A stretch of DNA of 64,000 nt, taken from NCBI GenBank assembly GCA_945643635.1, contig CALZFC010000309.1, forward strand, positions 17,333 to 81,332, in the 5' to 3' direction. Every line of letters starts with the position of its first letter. The first letter of the stretch is position 1. Source of the DNA: Allodiplogaster sudhausi. Its lineage: Eukaryota > Nematoda > Chromadorea > Rhabditida > Diplogasteridae. The translations under genes and the position numbers were made by a program. The notes below the pieces were generated by a model. The model ran no database searches. It was not told the origin of the DNA and saw only the letters and a list, made by a program, of their open reading frames with translations. Of the stretch, positions 26,363-39,800 are shown one piece after another.

Positions 26363-26700
26363 AGAATATGCCTGTAATACTTTGTATTCATGTCCTCAAG
26401 TATTTAAGAAATCGACTTTTGGAGGTTGATGTAACAATGACCACCTATTCATCGAAGCAGAGATATATTAACACATGATGAAACCGCTAGATTTATGGGG
26501 TAAAGTTAGTCAAATTTTACGTAGAATACGCCTATAATACTTAGAATCGGTGTCCTCAAGTATTTAAAGAACTTGGCCGACTTGGCCGAAGATTTATTCA
26601 ACTCGGCCGACTTGGCCGATGCTACTAGGTTCGGGGACCTCAATCTTCATGAATACTGGGGCTATCTTCCAGATTTGTGGGGTAAACTTAGTTTTTAAGT
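26363..26700 (+). repeat. 338-bp monomer, seam TTAGTTTTTAAGT
   Basis: CCAAA is replaced so that TTAG runs directly into a T5 stretch; net loss at the seam is 4 bp, plus 1 bp at S1 (D allele). Confidence 0.8.
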
Positions 26701-27043
26701 AGAATATGCCTGTAATACTTTGTATTCATGTCCTCAAGTATTTTAAGAAATCGACTTTTGGAGGTTGATGTAACAATGACCACCTATTCATCGAAGCAGA
26801 GATATATTAACACATGATGAAACCGCTAGATTTATGGGGTAAAGTTAGTCAAATTTTACGTAGAATACGCCTATAATACTTAGAATCGGTGTCCTCAAGT
26901 ATTTAAAGAACTTGGCCGACTTGGCCGAAGATTTATTCAACTCGGCCGACTTGGCCGATGCTACTAGGTTCGGGGACCTCAATCTTCATGAATACTGGGG
27001 CTATCTTCCAGATTTGTGGGGTAAACTTAGCCAAATTTTAAGT

Positions 27044-27378
27044 AGAATATGCCTGTAATACTTTGTATTCATGTCCTCAAGTATTTTAAGAAATCGACTT
27101 TTGGAGGTTGATGTAACAATGACCACCTATTCATCGAAGCAGAGATATATTAACACATGATGAAACCGCTAGATTTATGGGGTAAAGTTAGTCAAATTTT
27201 ACGTAGAATACGCCTATAATACTTAGAATCGGTGTCCTCAAGTATTTAAAGAACTTGGCCGACTTGGCCGAAGATTTATTCAACTCGGCCGACTTGGCCG
27301 ATGCTACTAGGTTCGGGGACCTCAATCTTCATGAATACTGGGGCTATCTTCCAGATTTGTGGGGTAAACTTAGTAAGT
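27044..27378 (+). repeat. 335-bp monomer, 8-bp seam deletion (TTAGTAAGTAG)
   Basis: The seam reads CTTAGTAAGTAG with eight bases missing. The identical allele ends the monomer 29436-29770, seven units downstream, which suggests that the variant was copied locally. Confidence 0.85.
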
Positions 27379-29435
27379 AGAATATGCCTGTAATACTTTG
27401 TATTCATGTCCTCAAGTATTTAAAGAAATCGACTTTTGGAGGTTGATGTAACAATGACCACCTATTCATCGAAGCAGAGATATATTAACACATGATGAAA
27501 CCGCTAGATTTATGGGGTAAAGTTAGTCAAATTTTACGTAGAATACGCCTATAATACTTAGAATCGGTGTCCTCAAGTATTTAAAGAACTTGGCCGACTT
27601 GGCCGAAGATTTATTCAACTCGGCCGACTTGGCCGATGCTACTAGGTTCGGGGACCTCAATCTTCATGAATACTGGGGCTATCTTCCAGATTTGTGGGGT
27701 AAACTTAGCCAAATTTTAAGTAGAATATGCCTGTAATACTTTGTATTCATGTCCTCAAGTATTTTAAGAAATCGACTTTTGGAGGTTGATGTAACAATGA
27801 CCACCTATTCATCGAAGCAGAGATATATTAACACATGATGAAACCGCTAGATTTATGGGGTAAAGTTAGTCAAATTTTACGTAGAATACGCCTATAATAC
27901 TTAGAATCGGTGTCCTCAAGTATTTAAAGAACTTGGCCGACTTGGCCGAAGATTTATTCAACTCGGCCGACTTGGCCGATGCTACTAGGTTCGGGGACCT
28001 CAATCTTCATGAATACTGGGGCTATCTTCCAGATTTGTGGGGTAAACTTAGCCAAATTTTAAGTAGAATATGCCTGTAATACTTTGTATTCATGTCCTCA
28101 AGTATTTAAGAAATCGACTTTTGGAGGTTGATGTAACAATGACCACCTATTCATCGAAGCAGAGATATATTAACACATGATGAAACCGCTAGATTTATGG
28201 GGTAAAGTTAGTCAAATTTTACGTAGAATACGCCTATAATACTTAGAATCGGTGTCCTCAAGTATTTAAAGAACTTGGCCGACTTGGCCGAAGATTTATT
28301 CAACTCGGCCGACTTGGCCGATGCTACTAGGTTCGGGGACCTCAATCTTCATGAATACTGGGGCTATCTTCCAGATTTGTGGGGTAAACTTAGCCAAATT
28401 TTAAGTAGAATATGCCTGTAATACTTTGTATTCATGTCCTCAAGTATTTAAAGAAATCGACTTTTGGAGGTTGATGTAACAATGACCACCTATTCATCGA
28501 AGCAGAGATATATTAACACATGATGAAACCGCTAGATTTATGGGGTAAAGTTAGTCAAATTTTACGTAGAATACGCCTATAATACTTAGAATCGGTGTCC
28601 TCAAGTATTTAAAGAACTTGGCCGACTTGGCCGAAGATTTATTCAACTCGGCCGACTTGGCCGATGCTACTAGGTTCGGGGACCTCAATCTTCATGAATA
28701 CTGGGGCTATCTTCCAGATTTGTGGGGTAAACTTAGCCAAATTTTAAGTAGAATATGCCTGTAATACTTTGTATTCATGTCCTCAAGTATTTTAAGAAAT
28801 CGACTTTTGGAGGTTGATGTAACAATGACCACCTATTCATCGAAGCAGAGATATATTAACACATGATGAAACCGCTAGATTTATGGGGTAAAGTTAGTCA
28901 AATTTTACGTAGAATACGCCTATAATACTTAGAATCGGTGTCCTCAAGTATTTAAAGAACTTGGCCGACTTGGCCGAAGATTTATTCAACTCGGCCGACT
29001 TGGCCGATGCTACTAGGTTCGGGGACCTCAATCTTCATGAATACTGGGGCTATCTTCCAGATTTGTGGGGTAAACTTAGTCAAATTTTAAGTAGAATATG
29101 CCTGTAATACTTTGTATTCATGTCCTCAAGTATTTTAAGAAATCGACTTTTGGAGGTTGATGTAACAATGACCACCTATTCATCGAAGCAGAGATATATT
29201 AACACATGATGAAACCGCTAGATTTATGGGGTAAAGTTAGTCAAATTTTACGTAGAATACGCCTATAATACTTAGAATCGGTGTCCTCAAGTATTTAAAG
29301 AACTTGGCCGACTTGGCCGAAGATTTATTCAACTCGGCCGACTTGGCCGATGCTACTAGGTTCGGGGACCTCAATCTTCATGAATACTGGGGCTATCTTC
29401 CAGATTTGTGGGGTAAACTTAGTCAAATTTTAAGT

Positions 29436-29770
29436 AGAATATGCCTGTAATACTTTGTATTCATGTCCTCAAGTATTTTAAGAAATCGACTTTTGGAGGT
29501 TGATGTAACAATGACCACCTATTCATCGAAGCAGAGATATATTAACACATGATGAAACCGCTAGATTTATGGGGTAAAGTTAGTCAAATTTTACGTAGAA
29601 TACGCCTATAATACTTAGAATCGGTGTCCTCAAGTATTTAAAGAACTTGGCCGACTTGGCCGAAGATTTATTCAACTCGGCCGACTTGGCCGATGCTACT
29701 AGGTTCGGGGACCTCAATCTTCATGAATACTGGGGCTATCTTCCAGATTTGTGGGGTAAACTTAGTAAGT
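29436..29770 (+). repeat. 335-bp monomer, second copy of the 8-bp seam deletion
   Basis: This is the same CTTAGTAAGTAG allele as at 27367-27380. Here the following monomer has T at S1 instead of K, so a minus-strand frame of 61 codons (29668-29853, GTG start) stays open. The frame is a consequence of the repeat alleles. Confidence 0.85.
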
Positions 29771-31142
29771 AGAATATGCCTGTAATACTTTGTATTCATG
29801 TCCTCAAGTATTTTAAGAAATCGACTTTTGGAGGTTGATGTAACAATGACCACCTATTCATCGAAGCAGAGATATATTAACACATGATGAAACCGCTAGA
29901 TTTATGGGGTAAAGTTAGTCAAATTTTACGTAGAATACGCCTATAATACTTAGAATCGGTGTCCTCAAGTATTTAAAGAACTTGGCCGACTTGGCCGAAG
30001 ATTTATTCAACTCGGCCGACTTGGCCGATGCTACTAGGTTCGGGGACCTCAATCTTCATGAATACTGGGGCTATCTTCCAGATTTGTGGGGTAAACTTAG
30101 CCAAATTTTAAGTAGAATATGCCTGTAATACTTTGTATTCATGTCCTCAAGTATTTTAAGAAATCGACTTTTGGAGGTTGATGTAACAATGACCACCTAT
30201 TCATCGAAGCAGAGATATATTAACACATGATGAAACCGCTAGATTTATGGGGTAAAGTTAGTCAAATTTTACGTAGAATACGCCTATAATACTTAGAATC
30301 GGTGTCCTCAAGTATTTAAAGAACTTGGCCGACTTGGCCGAAGATTTATTCAACTCGGCCGACTTGGCCGATGCTACTAGGTTCGGGGACCTCAATCTTC
30401 ATGAATACTGGGGCTATCTTCCAGATTTGTGGGGTAAACTTAGCCAAATTTTAAGTAGAATATGCCTGTAATACTTTGTATTCATGTCCTCAAGTATTTA
30501 AAGAAATCGACTTTTGGAGGTTGATGTAACAATGACCACCTATTCATCGAAGCAGAGATATATTAACACATGATGAAACCGCTAGATTTATGGGGTAAAG
30601 TTAGTCAAATTTTACGTAGAATACGCCTATAATACTTAGAATCGGTGTCCTCAAGTATTTAAAGAACTTGGCCGACTTGGCCGAAGATTTATTCAACTCG
30701 GCCGACTTGGCCGATGCTACTAGGTTCGGGGACCTCAATCTTCATGAATACTGGGGCTATCTTCCAGATTTGTGGGGTAAACTTAGTCAAATTTTAAGTA
30801 GAATATGCCTGTAATACTTTGTATTCATGTCCTCAAGTATTTAAAGAAATCGACTTTTGGAGGTTGATGTAACAATGACCACCTATTCATCGAAGCAGAG
30901 ATATATTAACACATGATGAAACCGCTAGATTTATGGGGTAAAGTTAGTCAAATTTTACGTAGAATACGCCTATAATACTTAGAATCGGTGTCCTCAAGTA
31001 TTTAAAGAACTTGGCCGACTTGGCCGAAGATTTATTCAACTCGGCCGACTTGGCCGATGCTACTAGGTTCGGGGACCTCAATCTTCATGAATACTGGGGC
31101 TATCTTCCAGATTTGTGGGGTAAACTTAGTCAAATTTTAAGT

Positions 31143-31481
31143 AGAATATGCCTGTAATACTTTGTATTCATGTCCTCAAGTATTTTAAGAAATCGACTTT
31201 TGGAGGTTGATGTAACAATGACCACCTATTCATCGAAGCAGAGATATATTAACACATGATGAAACCGCTAGATTTATGGGGTAAAGTTAGTCAAATTTTA
31301 CGTAGAATACGCCTATAATACTTAGAATCGGTGTCCTCAAGTATTTAAAGAACTTGGCCGACTTGGCCGAAGATTTATTCAACTCGGCCGACTTGGCCGA
31401 TGCTACTAGGTTCGGGGACCTCAATCTTCATGAATACTGGGGCTATCTTCCAGATTTGTGGGGTAAACTTAAATTTTAAGT
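31143..31481 (+). repeat. 339-bp monomer, 4-bp seam deletion
   Basis: The seam reads TAAACTTAAATTTTAAGT; four bases (GCCA or equivalent) are missing. Confidence 0.8.
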
Positions 31482-31808
31482 AGAATATGCCTGTAATACT
31501 TTGTATTCATGTCCTCAAGTATTTTAAGAAATCGACTTTTGGAGGTTGATGTAACAATGACCACCTATTCATCGAAGCAGAGATATATTAACACATGATG
31601 AAACCGCTAGATTTATGGGGTAAAGTTAGTCAAATTTTACGTAGAATACGCCTATAATACTTAGAATCGGTGTCCTCAAGTATTTAAAGAACTTGGCCGA
31701 CTTGGCCGAAGATTTATTCAACTCGGCCGACTTGGCCGATGCTACTAGGTTCGGGGACCTCAATCTTCATGAATACTGGGGCTATCTTCCAGATTTGTGG
31801 GGTCAAGT
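31482..31808 (+). repeat. 327-bp monomer, 16-bp seam deletion (GGGGTCAAGTAG)
   Basis: The seam is reduced to GGGGTCAAGTAG. It can be derived from the 9-bp deletion allele (GGGGTCAAATTTTAAGTAG) by losing seven more bases between AA direct repeats. It is the first appearance of the allele that becomes frequent beyond 57 kb (57025, 59035, 59360, 63385 and, with one G fewer, 63060). Confidence 0.85.
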
Positions 31809-33523
31809 AGAATATGCCTGTAATACTTTGTATTCATGTCCTCAAGTATTTTAAGAAATCGACTTTTGGAGGTTGATGTAACAATGACCACCTATTCATC
31901 GAAGCAGAGATATATTAACACATGATGAAACCGCTAGATTTATGGGGTAAAGTTAGTCAAATTTTACGTAGAATACGCCTATAATACTTAGAATCGGTGT
32001 CCTCAAGTATTTAAAGAACTTGGCCGACTTGGCCGAAGATTTATTCAACTCGGCCGACTTGGCCGATGCTACTAGGTTCGGGGACCTCAATCTTCATGAA
32101 TACTGGGGCTATCTTCCAGATTTGTGGGGTAAACTTAGCCAAATTTTAAGTAGAATATGCCTGTAATACTTTGTATTCATGTCCTCAAGTATTTTAAGAA
32201 ATCGACTTTTGGAGGTTGATGTAACAATGACCACCTATTCATCGAAGCAGAGATATATTAACACATGATGAAACCGCTAGATTTATGGGGTAAAGTTAGT
32301 CAAATTTTACGTAGAATACGCCTATAATACTTAGAATCGGTGTCCTCAAGTATTTAAAGAACTTGGCCGACTTGGCCGAAGATTTATTCAACTCGGCCGA
32401 CTTGGCCGATGCTACTAGGTTCGGGGACCTCAATCTTCATGAATACTGGGGCTATCTTCCAGATTTGTGGGGTAAACTTAGCCAAATTTTAAGTAGAATA
32501 TGCCTGTAATACTTTGTATTCATGTCCTCAAGTATTTAAAGAAATCGACTTTTGGAGGTTGATGTAACAATGACCACCTATTCATCGAAGCAGAGATATA
32601 TTAACACATGATGAAACCGCTAGATTTATGGGGTAAAGTTAGTCAAATTTTACGTAGAATACGCCTATAATACTTAGAATCGGTGTCCTCAAGTATTTAA
32701 AGAACTTGGCCGACTTGGCCGAAGATTTATTCAACTCGGCCGACTTGGCCGATGCTACTAGGTTCGGGGACCTCAATCTTCATGAATACTGGGGCTATCT
32801 TCCAGATTTGTGGGGTAAACTTAGCCAAATTTTAAGTAGAATATGCCTGTAATACTTTGTATTCATGTCCTCAAGTATTTTAAGAAATCGACTTTTGGAG
32901 GTTGATGTAACAATGACCACCTATTCATCGAAGCAGAGATATATTAACACATGATGAAACCGCTAGATTTATGGGGTAAAGTTAGTCAAATTTTACGTAG
33001 AATACGCCTATAATACTTAGAATCGGTGTCCTCAAGTATTTAAAGAACTTGGCCGACTTGGCCGAAGATTTATTCAACTCGGCCGACTTGGCCGATGCTA
33101 CTAGGTTCGGGGACCTCAATCTTCATGAATACTGGGGCTATCTTCCAGATTTGTGGGGTAAACTTAGTCAAATTTTAAGTAGAATATGCCTGTAATACTT
33201 TGTATTCATGTCCTCAAGTATTTAAAGAAATCGACTTTTGGAGGTTGATGTAACAATGACCACCTATTCATCGAAGCAGAGATATATTAACACATGATGA
33301 AACCGCTAGATTTATGGGGTAAAGTTAGTCAAATTTTACGTAGAATACGCCTATAATACTTAGAATCGGTGTCCTCAAGTATTTAAAGAACTTGGCCGAC
33401 TTGGCCGAAGATTTATTCAACTCGGCCGACTTGGCCGATGCTACTAGGTTCGGGGACCTCAATCTTCATGAATACTGGGGCTATCTTCCAGATTTGTGGG
33501 GTAAACTTAGCCAAATTTTAAGT

Positions 33524-33857
33524 AGAATATGCCTGTAATACTTTGTATTCATGTCCTCAAGTATTTTAAGAAATCGACTTTTGGAGGTTGATGTAACAAT
33601 GACCACCTATTCATCGAAGCAGAGATATATTAACACATGATGAAACCGCTAGATTTATGGGGTAAAGTTAGTCAAATTTTACGTAGAATACGCCTATAAT
33701 ACTTAGAATCGGTGTCCTCAAGTATTTAAAGAACTTGGCCGACTTGGCCGAAGATTTATTCAACTCGGCCGACTTGGCCGATGCTACTAGGTTCGGGGAC
33801 CTCAATCTTCATGAATACTGGGGCTATCTTCCAGATTTGTGGGGCCAAATTTTAAGT
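33524..33857 (+). repeat. 334-bp monomer, 9-bp seam deletion on the CC background
   Basis: The seam reads GGGGCCAAATTTT: TAAACTTAG is lost exactly as at 6834 and 25322, but the following bases are CC instead of TC. The same breakpoints are thus seen on two backgrounds. Confidence 0.85.
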
Positions 33858-36800
33858 AGAATATGCCTGTAATACTTTGTATTCATGTCCTCAAGTATTT
33901 AAGAAATCGACTTTTGGAGGTTGATGTAACAATGACCACCTATTCATCGAAGCAGAGATATATTAACACATGATGAAACCGCTAGATTTATGGGGTAAAG
34001 TTAGTCAAATTTTACGTAGAATACGCCTATAATACTTAGAATCGGTGTCCTCAAGTATTTAAAGAACTTGGCCGACTTGGCCGAAGATTTATTCAACTCG
34101 GCCGACTTGGCCGATGCTACTAGGTTCGGGGACCTCAATCTTCATGAATACTGGGGCTATCTTCCAGATTTGTGGGGTAAACTTAGCCAATTTTAAGTAG
34201 AATATGCCTGTAATACTTTGTATTCATGTCCTCAAGTATTTTAAGAAATCGACTTTTGGAGGTTGATGTAACAATGACCACCTATTCATCGAAGCAGAGA
34301 TATATTAACACATGATGAAACCGCTAGATTTATGGGGTAAAGTTAGTCAAATTTTACGTAGAATACGCCTATAATACTTAGAATCGGTGTCCTCAAGTAT
34401 TTAAAGAACTTGGCCGACTTGGCCGAAGATTTATTCAACTCGGCCGACTTGGCCGATGCTACTAGGTTCGGGGACCTCAATCTTCATGAATACTGGGGCT
34501 ATCTTCCAGATTTGTGGGGTAAACTTAGCCAAATTTTAAGTAGAATATGCCTGTAATACTTTGTATTCATGTCCTCAAGTATTTAAGAAATCGACTTTTG
34601 GAGGTTGATGTAACAATGACCACCTATTCATCGAAGCAGAGATATATTAACACATGATGAAACCGCTAGATTTATGGGGTAAAGTTAGTCAAATTTTACG
34701 TAGAATACGCCTATAATACTTAGAATCGGTGTCCTCAAGTATTTAAAGAACTTGGCCGACTTGGCCGAAGATTTATTCAACTCGGCCGACTTGGCCGATG
34801 CTACTAGGTTCGGGGACCTCAATCTTCATGAATACTGGGGCTATCTTCCAGATTTGTGGGGTAAACTTAGCCAAATTTTAAGTAGAATATGCCTGTAATA
34901 CTTTGTATTCATGTCCTCAAGTATTTTAAGAAATCGACTTTTGGAGGTTGATGTAACAATGACCACCTATTCATCGAAGCAGAGATATATTAACACATGA
35001 TGAAACCGCTAGATTTATGGGGTAAAGTTAGTCAAATTTTACGTAGAATACGCCTATAATACTTAGAATCGGTGTCCTCAAGTATTTAAAGAACTTGGCC
35101 GACTTGGCCGAAGATTTATTCAACTCGGCCGACTTGGCCGATGCTACTAGGTTCGGGGACCTCAATCTTCATGAATACTGGGGCTATCTTCCAGATTTGT
35201 GGGGTAAACTTAGTCAAATTTTAAGTAGAATATGCCTGTAATACTTTGTATTCATGTCCTCAAGTATTTTAAGAAATCGACTTTTGGAGGTTGATGTAAC
35301 AATGACCACCTATTCATCGAAGCAGAGATATATTAACACATGATGAAACCGCTAGATTTATGGGGTAAAGTTAGTCAAATTTTACGTAGAATACGCCTAT
35401 AATACTTAGAATCGGTGTCCTCAAGTATTTAAAGAACTTGGCCGACTTGGCCGAAGATTTATTCAACTCGGCCGACTTGGCCGATGCTACTAGGTTCGGG
35501 GACCTCAATCTTCATGAATACTGGGGCTATCTTCCAGATTTGTGGGGTAAACTTAGCAAATTTTAAGTAGAATATGCCTGTAATACTTTGTATTCATGTC
35601 CTCAAGTATTTTAAGAAATCGACTTTTGGAGGTTGATGTAACAATGACCACCTATTCATCGAAGCAGAGATATATTAACACATGATGAAACCGCTAGATT
35701 TATGGGGTAAAGTTAGTCAAATTTTACGTAGAATACGCCTATAATACTTAGAATCGGTGTCCTCAAGTATTTAAAGAACTTGGCCGACTTGGCCGAAGAT
35801 TTATTCAACTCGGCCGACTTGGCCGATGCTACTAGGTTCGGGGACCTCAATCTTCATGAATACTGGGGCTATCTTCCAGATTTGTGGGGTAAACTTAGCC
35901 AAATTTTAAGTAGAATATGCCTGTAATACTTTGTATTCATGTCCTCAAGTATTTTAAGAAATCGACTTTTGGAGGTTGATGTAACAATGACCACCTATTC
36001 ATCGAAGCAGAGATATATTAACACATGATGAAACCGCTAGATTTATGGGGTAAAGTTAGTCAAATTTTACGTAGAATACGCCTATAATACTTAGAATCGG
36101 TGTCCTCAAGTATTTAAAGAACTTGGCCGACTTGGCCGAAGATTTATTCAACTCGGCCGACTTGGCCGATGCTACTAGGTTCGGGGACCTCAATCTTCAT
36201 GAATACTGGGGCTATCTTCCAGATTTGTGGGGTAAACTTAGCCAAATTTTAAGTAGAATATGCCTGTAATACTTTGTATTCATGTCCTCAAGTATTTTAA
36301 GAAATCGACTTTTGGAGGTTGATGTAACAATGACCACCTATTCATCGAAGCAGAGATATATTAACACATGATGAAACCGCTAGATTTATGGGGTAAAGTT
36401 AGTCAAATTTTACGTAGAATACGCCTATAATACTTAGAATCGGTGTCCTCAAGTATTTAAAGAACTTGGCCGACTTGGCCGAAGATTTATTCAACTCGGC
36501 CGACTTGGCCGATGCTACTAGGTTCGGGGACCTCAATCTTCATGAATACTGGGGCTATCTTCCAGATTTGTGGGGTAAACTTAGCCAAATTTTAAGTAGA
36601 ATATGCCTGTAATACTTTGTATTCATGTCCTCAAGTATTTTAAGAAATCGACTTTTGGAGGTTGATGTAACAATGACCACCTATTCATCGAAGCAGAGAT
36701 ATATTAACACATGATGAAACCGCTAGATTTATGGGGTAAAGTTAGTCAAATTTTACGTAGAATACGCCTATAATACTTAGAATCGGTGTCCTCAAGTATT

Positions 36801-39800
36801 TAAAGAACTTGGCCGACTTGGCCGAAGATTTATTCAACTCGGCCGACTTGGCCGATGCTACTAGGTTCGGGGACCTCAATCTTCATGAATACTGGGGCTA
36901 TCTTCCAGATTTGTGGGGTAAACTTAGCCAAATTTTAAGTAGAATATGCCTGTAATACTTTGTATTCATGTCCTCAAGTATTTTAAGAAATCGACTTTTG
37001 GAGGTTGATGTAACAATGACCACCTATTCATCGAAGCAGAGATATATTAACACATGATGAAACCGCTAGATTTATGGGGTAAAGTTAGTCAAATTTTACG
37101 TAGAATACGCCTATAATACTTAGAATCGGTGTCCTCAAGTATTTAAAGAACTTGGCCGACTTGGCCGAAGATTTATTCAACTCGGCCGACTTGGCCGATG
37201 CTACTAGGTTCGGGGACCTCAATCTTCATGAATACTGGGGCTATCTTCCAGATTTGTGGGGTAAACTTAGCCAAAAGTAGAATATGCCTGTAATACTTTG
37301 TATTCATGTCCTCAAGTATTTAAGAAATCGACTTTTGGAGGTTGATGTAACAATGACCACCTATTCATCGAAGCAGAGATATATTAACACATGATGAAAC
37401 CGCTAGATTTATGGGGTAAAGTTAGTCAAATTTTACGTAGAATACGCCTATAATACTTAGAATCGGTGTCCTCAAGTATTTAAAGAACTTGGCCGACTTG
37501 GCCGAAGATTTATTCAACTCGGCCGACTTGGCCGATGCTACTAGGTTCGGGGACCTCAATCTTCATGAATACTGGGGCTATCTTCCAGATTTGTGGGGTA
37601 AACTTAGCCAAATTTTAAGTAGAATATGCCTGTAATACTTTGTATTCATGTCCTCAAGTATTTTAAGAAATCGACTTTTGGAGGTTGATGTAACAATGAC
37701 CACCTATTCATCGAAGCAGAGATATATTAACACATGATGAAACCGCTAGATTTATGGGGTAAAGTTAGTCAAATTTTACGTAGAATACGCCTATAATACT
37801 TAGAATCGGTGTCCTCAAGTATTTAAAGAACTTGGCCGACTTGGCCGAAGATTTATTCAACTCGGCCGACTTGGCCGATGCTACTAGGTTCGGGGACCTC
37901 AATCTTCATGAATACTGGGGCTATCTTCCAGATTTGTGGGGTAAACTTAGCAAATTTTAAGTAGAATATGCCTGTAATACTTTGTATTCATGTCCTCAAG
38001 TATTTAAGAAATCGACTTTTGGAGGTTGATGTAACAATGACCACCTATTCATCGAAGCAGAGATATATTAACACATGATGAAACCGCTAGATTTATGGGG
38101 TAAAGTTAGTCAAATTTTACGTAGAATACGCCTATAATACTTAGAATCGGTGTCCTCAAGTATTTAAAGAACTTGGCCGACTTGGCCGAAGATTTATTCA
38201 ACTCGGCCGACTTGGCCGATGCTACTAGGTTCGGGGACCTCAATCTTCATGAATACTGGGGCTATCTTCCAGATTTGTGGGGTAAACTTAGCCAAATTTT
38301 AAGTAGAATATGCCTGTAATACTTTGTATTCATGTCCTCAAGTATTTTAAGAAATCGACTTTTGGAGGTTGATGTAACAATGACCACCTATTCATCGAAG
38401 CAGAGATATATTAACACATGATGAAACCGCTAGATTTATGGGGTAAAGTTAGTCAAATTTTACGTAGAATACGCCTATAATACTTAGAATCGGTGTCCTC
38501 AAGTATTTAAAGAACTTGGCCGACTTGGCCGAAGATTTATTCAACTCGGCCGACTTGGCCGATGCTACTAGGTTCGGGGACCTCAATCTTCATGAATACT
38601 GGGGCTATCTTCCAGATTTGTGGGGTAACTTAGCCAAGTAGAATATGCCTGTAATACTTTGTATTCATGTCCTCAAGTATTTTAAGAAATCGACTTTTGG
38701 AGGTTGATGTAACAATGACCACCTATTCATCGAAGCAGAGATATATTAACACATGATGAAACCGCTAGATTTATGGGGTAAAGTTAGTCAAATTTTACGT
38801 AGAATACGCCTATAATACTTAGAATCGGTGTCCTCAAGTATTTAAAGAACTTGGCCGACTTGGCCGAAGATTTATTCAACTCGGCCGACTTGGCCGATGC
38901 TACTAGGTTCGGGGACCTCAATCTTCATGAATACTGGGGCTATCTTCCAGATTTGTGGGGTAAACTTAGCCAAATTTTAAGTAGAATATGCCTGTAATAC
39001 TTTGTATTCATGTCCTCAAGTATTTTAAGAAATCGACTTTTGGAGGTTGATGTAACAATGACCACCTATTCATCGAAGCAGAGATATATTAACACATGAT
39101 GAAACCGCTAGATTTATGGGGTAAAGTTAGTCAAATTTTACGTAGAATACGCCTATAATACTTAGAATCGGTGTCCTCAAGTATTTAAAGAACTTGGCCG
39201 ACTTGGCCGAAGATTTATTCAACTCGGCCGACTTGGCCGATGCTACTAGGTTCGGGGACCTCAATCTTCATGAATACTGGGGCTATCTTCCAGATTTGTG
39301 GGGTAAACTTAGCCAAATTTTAAGTAGAATATGCCTGTAATACTTTGTATTCATGTCCTCAAGTATTTTAAGAAATCGACTTTTGGAGGTTGATGTAACA
39401 ATGACCACCTATTCATCGAAGCAGAGATATATTAACACATGATGAAACCGCTAGATTTATGGGGTAAAGTTAGTCAAATTTTACGTAGAATACGCCTATA
39501 ATACTTAGAATCGGTGTCCTCAAGTATTTAAAGAACTTGGCCGACTTGGCCGAAGATTTATTCAACTCGGCCGACTTGGCCGATGCTACTAGGTTCGGGG
39601 ACCTCAATCTTCATGAATACTGGGGCTATCTTCCAGATTTGTGGGGTAAACTTAGCCAAATTTTAAGTAGAATATGCCTGTAATACTTTGTATTCATGTC
39701 CTCAAGTATTTTAAGAAATCGACTTTTGGAGGTTGATGTAACAATGACCACCTATTCATCGAAGCAGAGATATATTAACACATGATGAAACCGCTAGATT

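Larger units (their letters stand above)
17122..33857 (+). repeat. Middle block: about 49 monomers, T allele dominant, seams shortening
   Basis: By hand count S1 reads T in 33, K in 14 and D in 2. Seam deletions of 1 to 16 bp become common after about 20 kb, and the C-to-T seam state appears in roughly ten copies. Outside S1 and the seam the sequence remains essentially constant. The change from K-rich to T-rich is fairly sharp near 19.9-20.2 kb, after the alternating stretch at 17465-20206. Confidence 0.8.
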
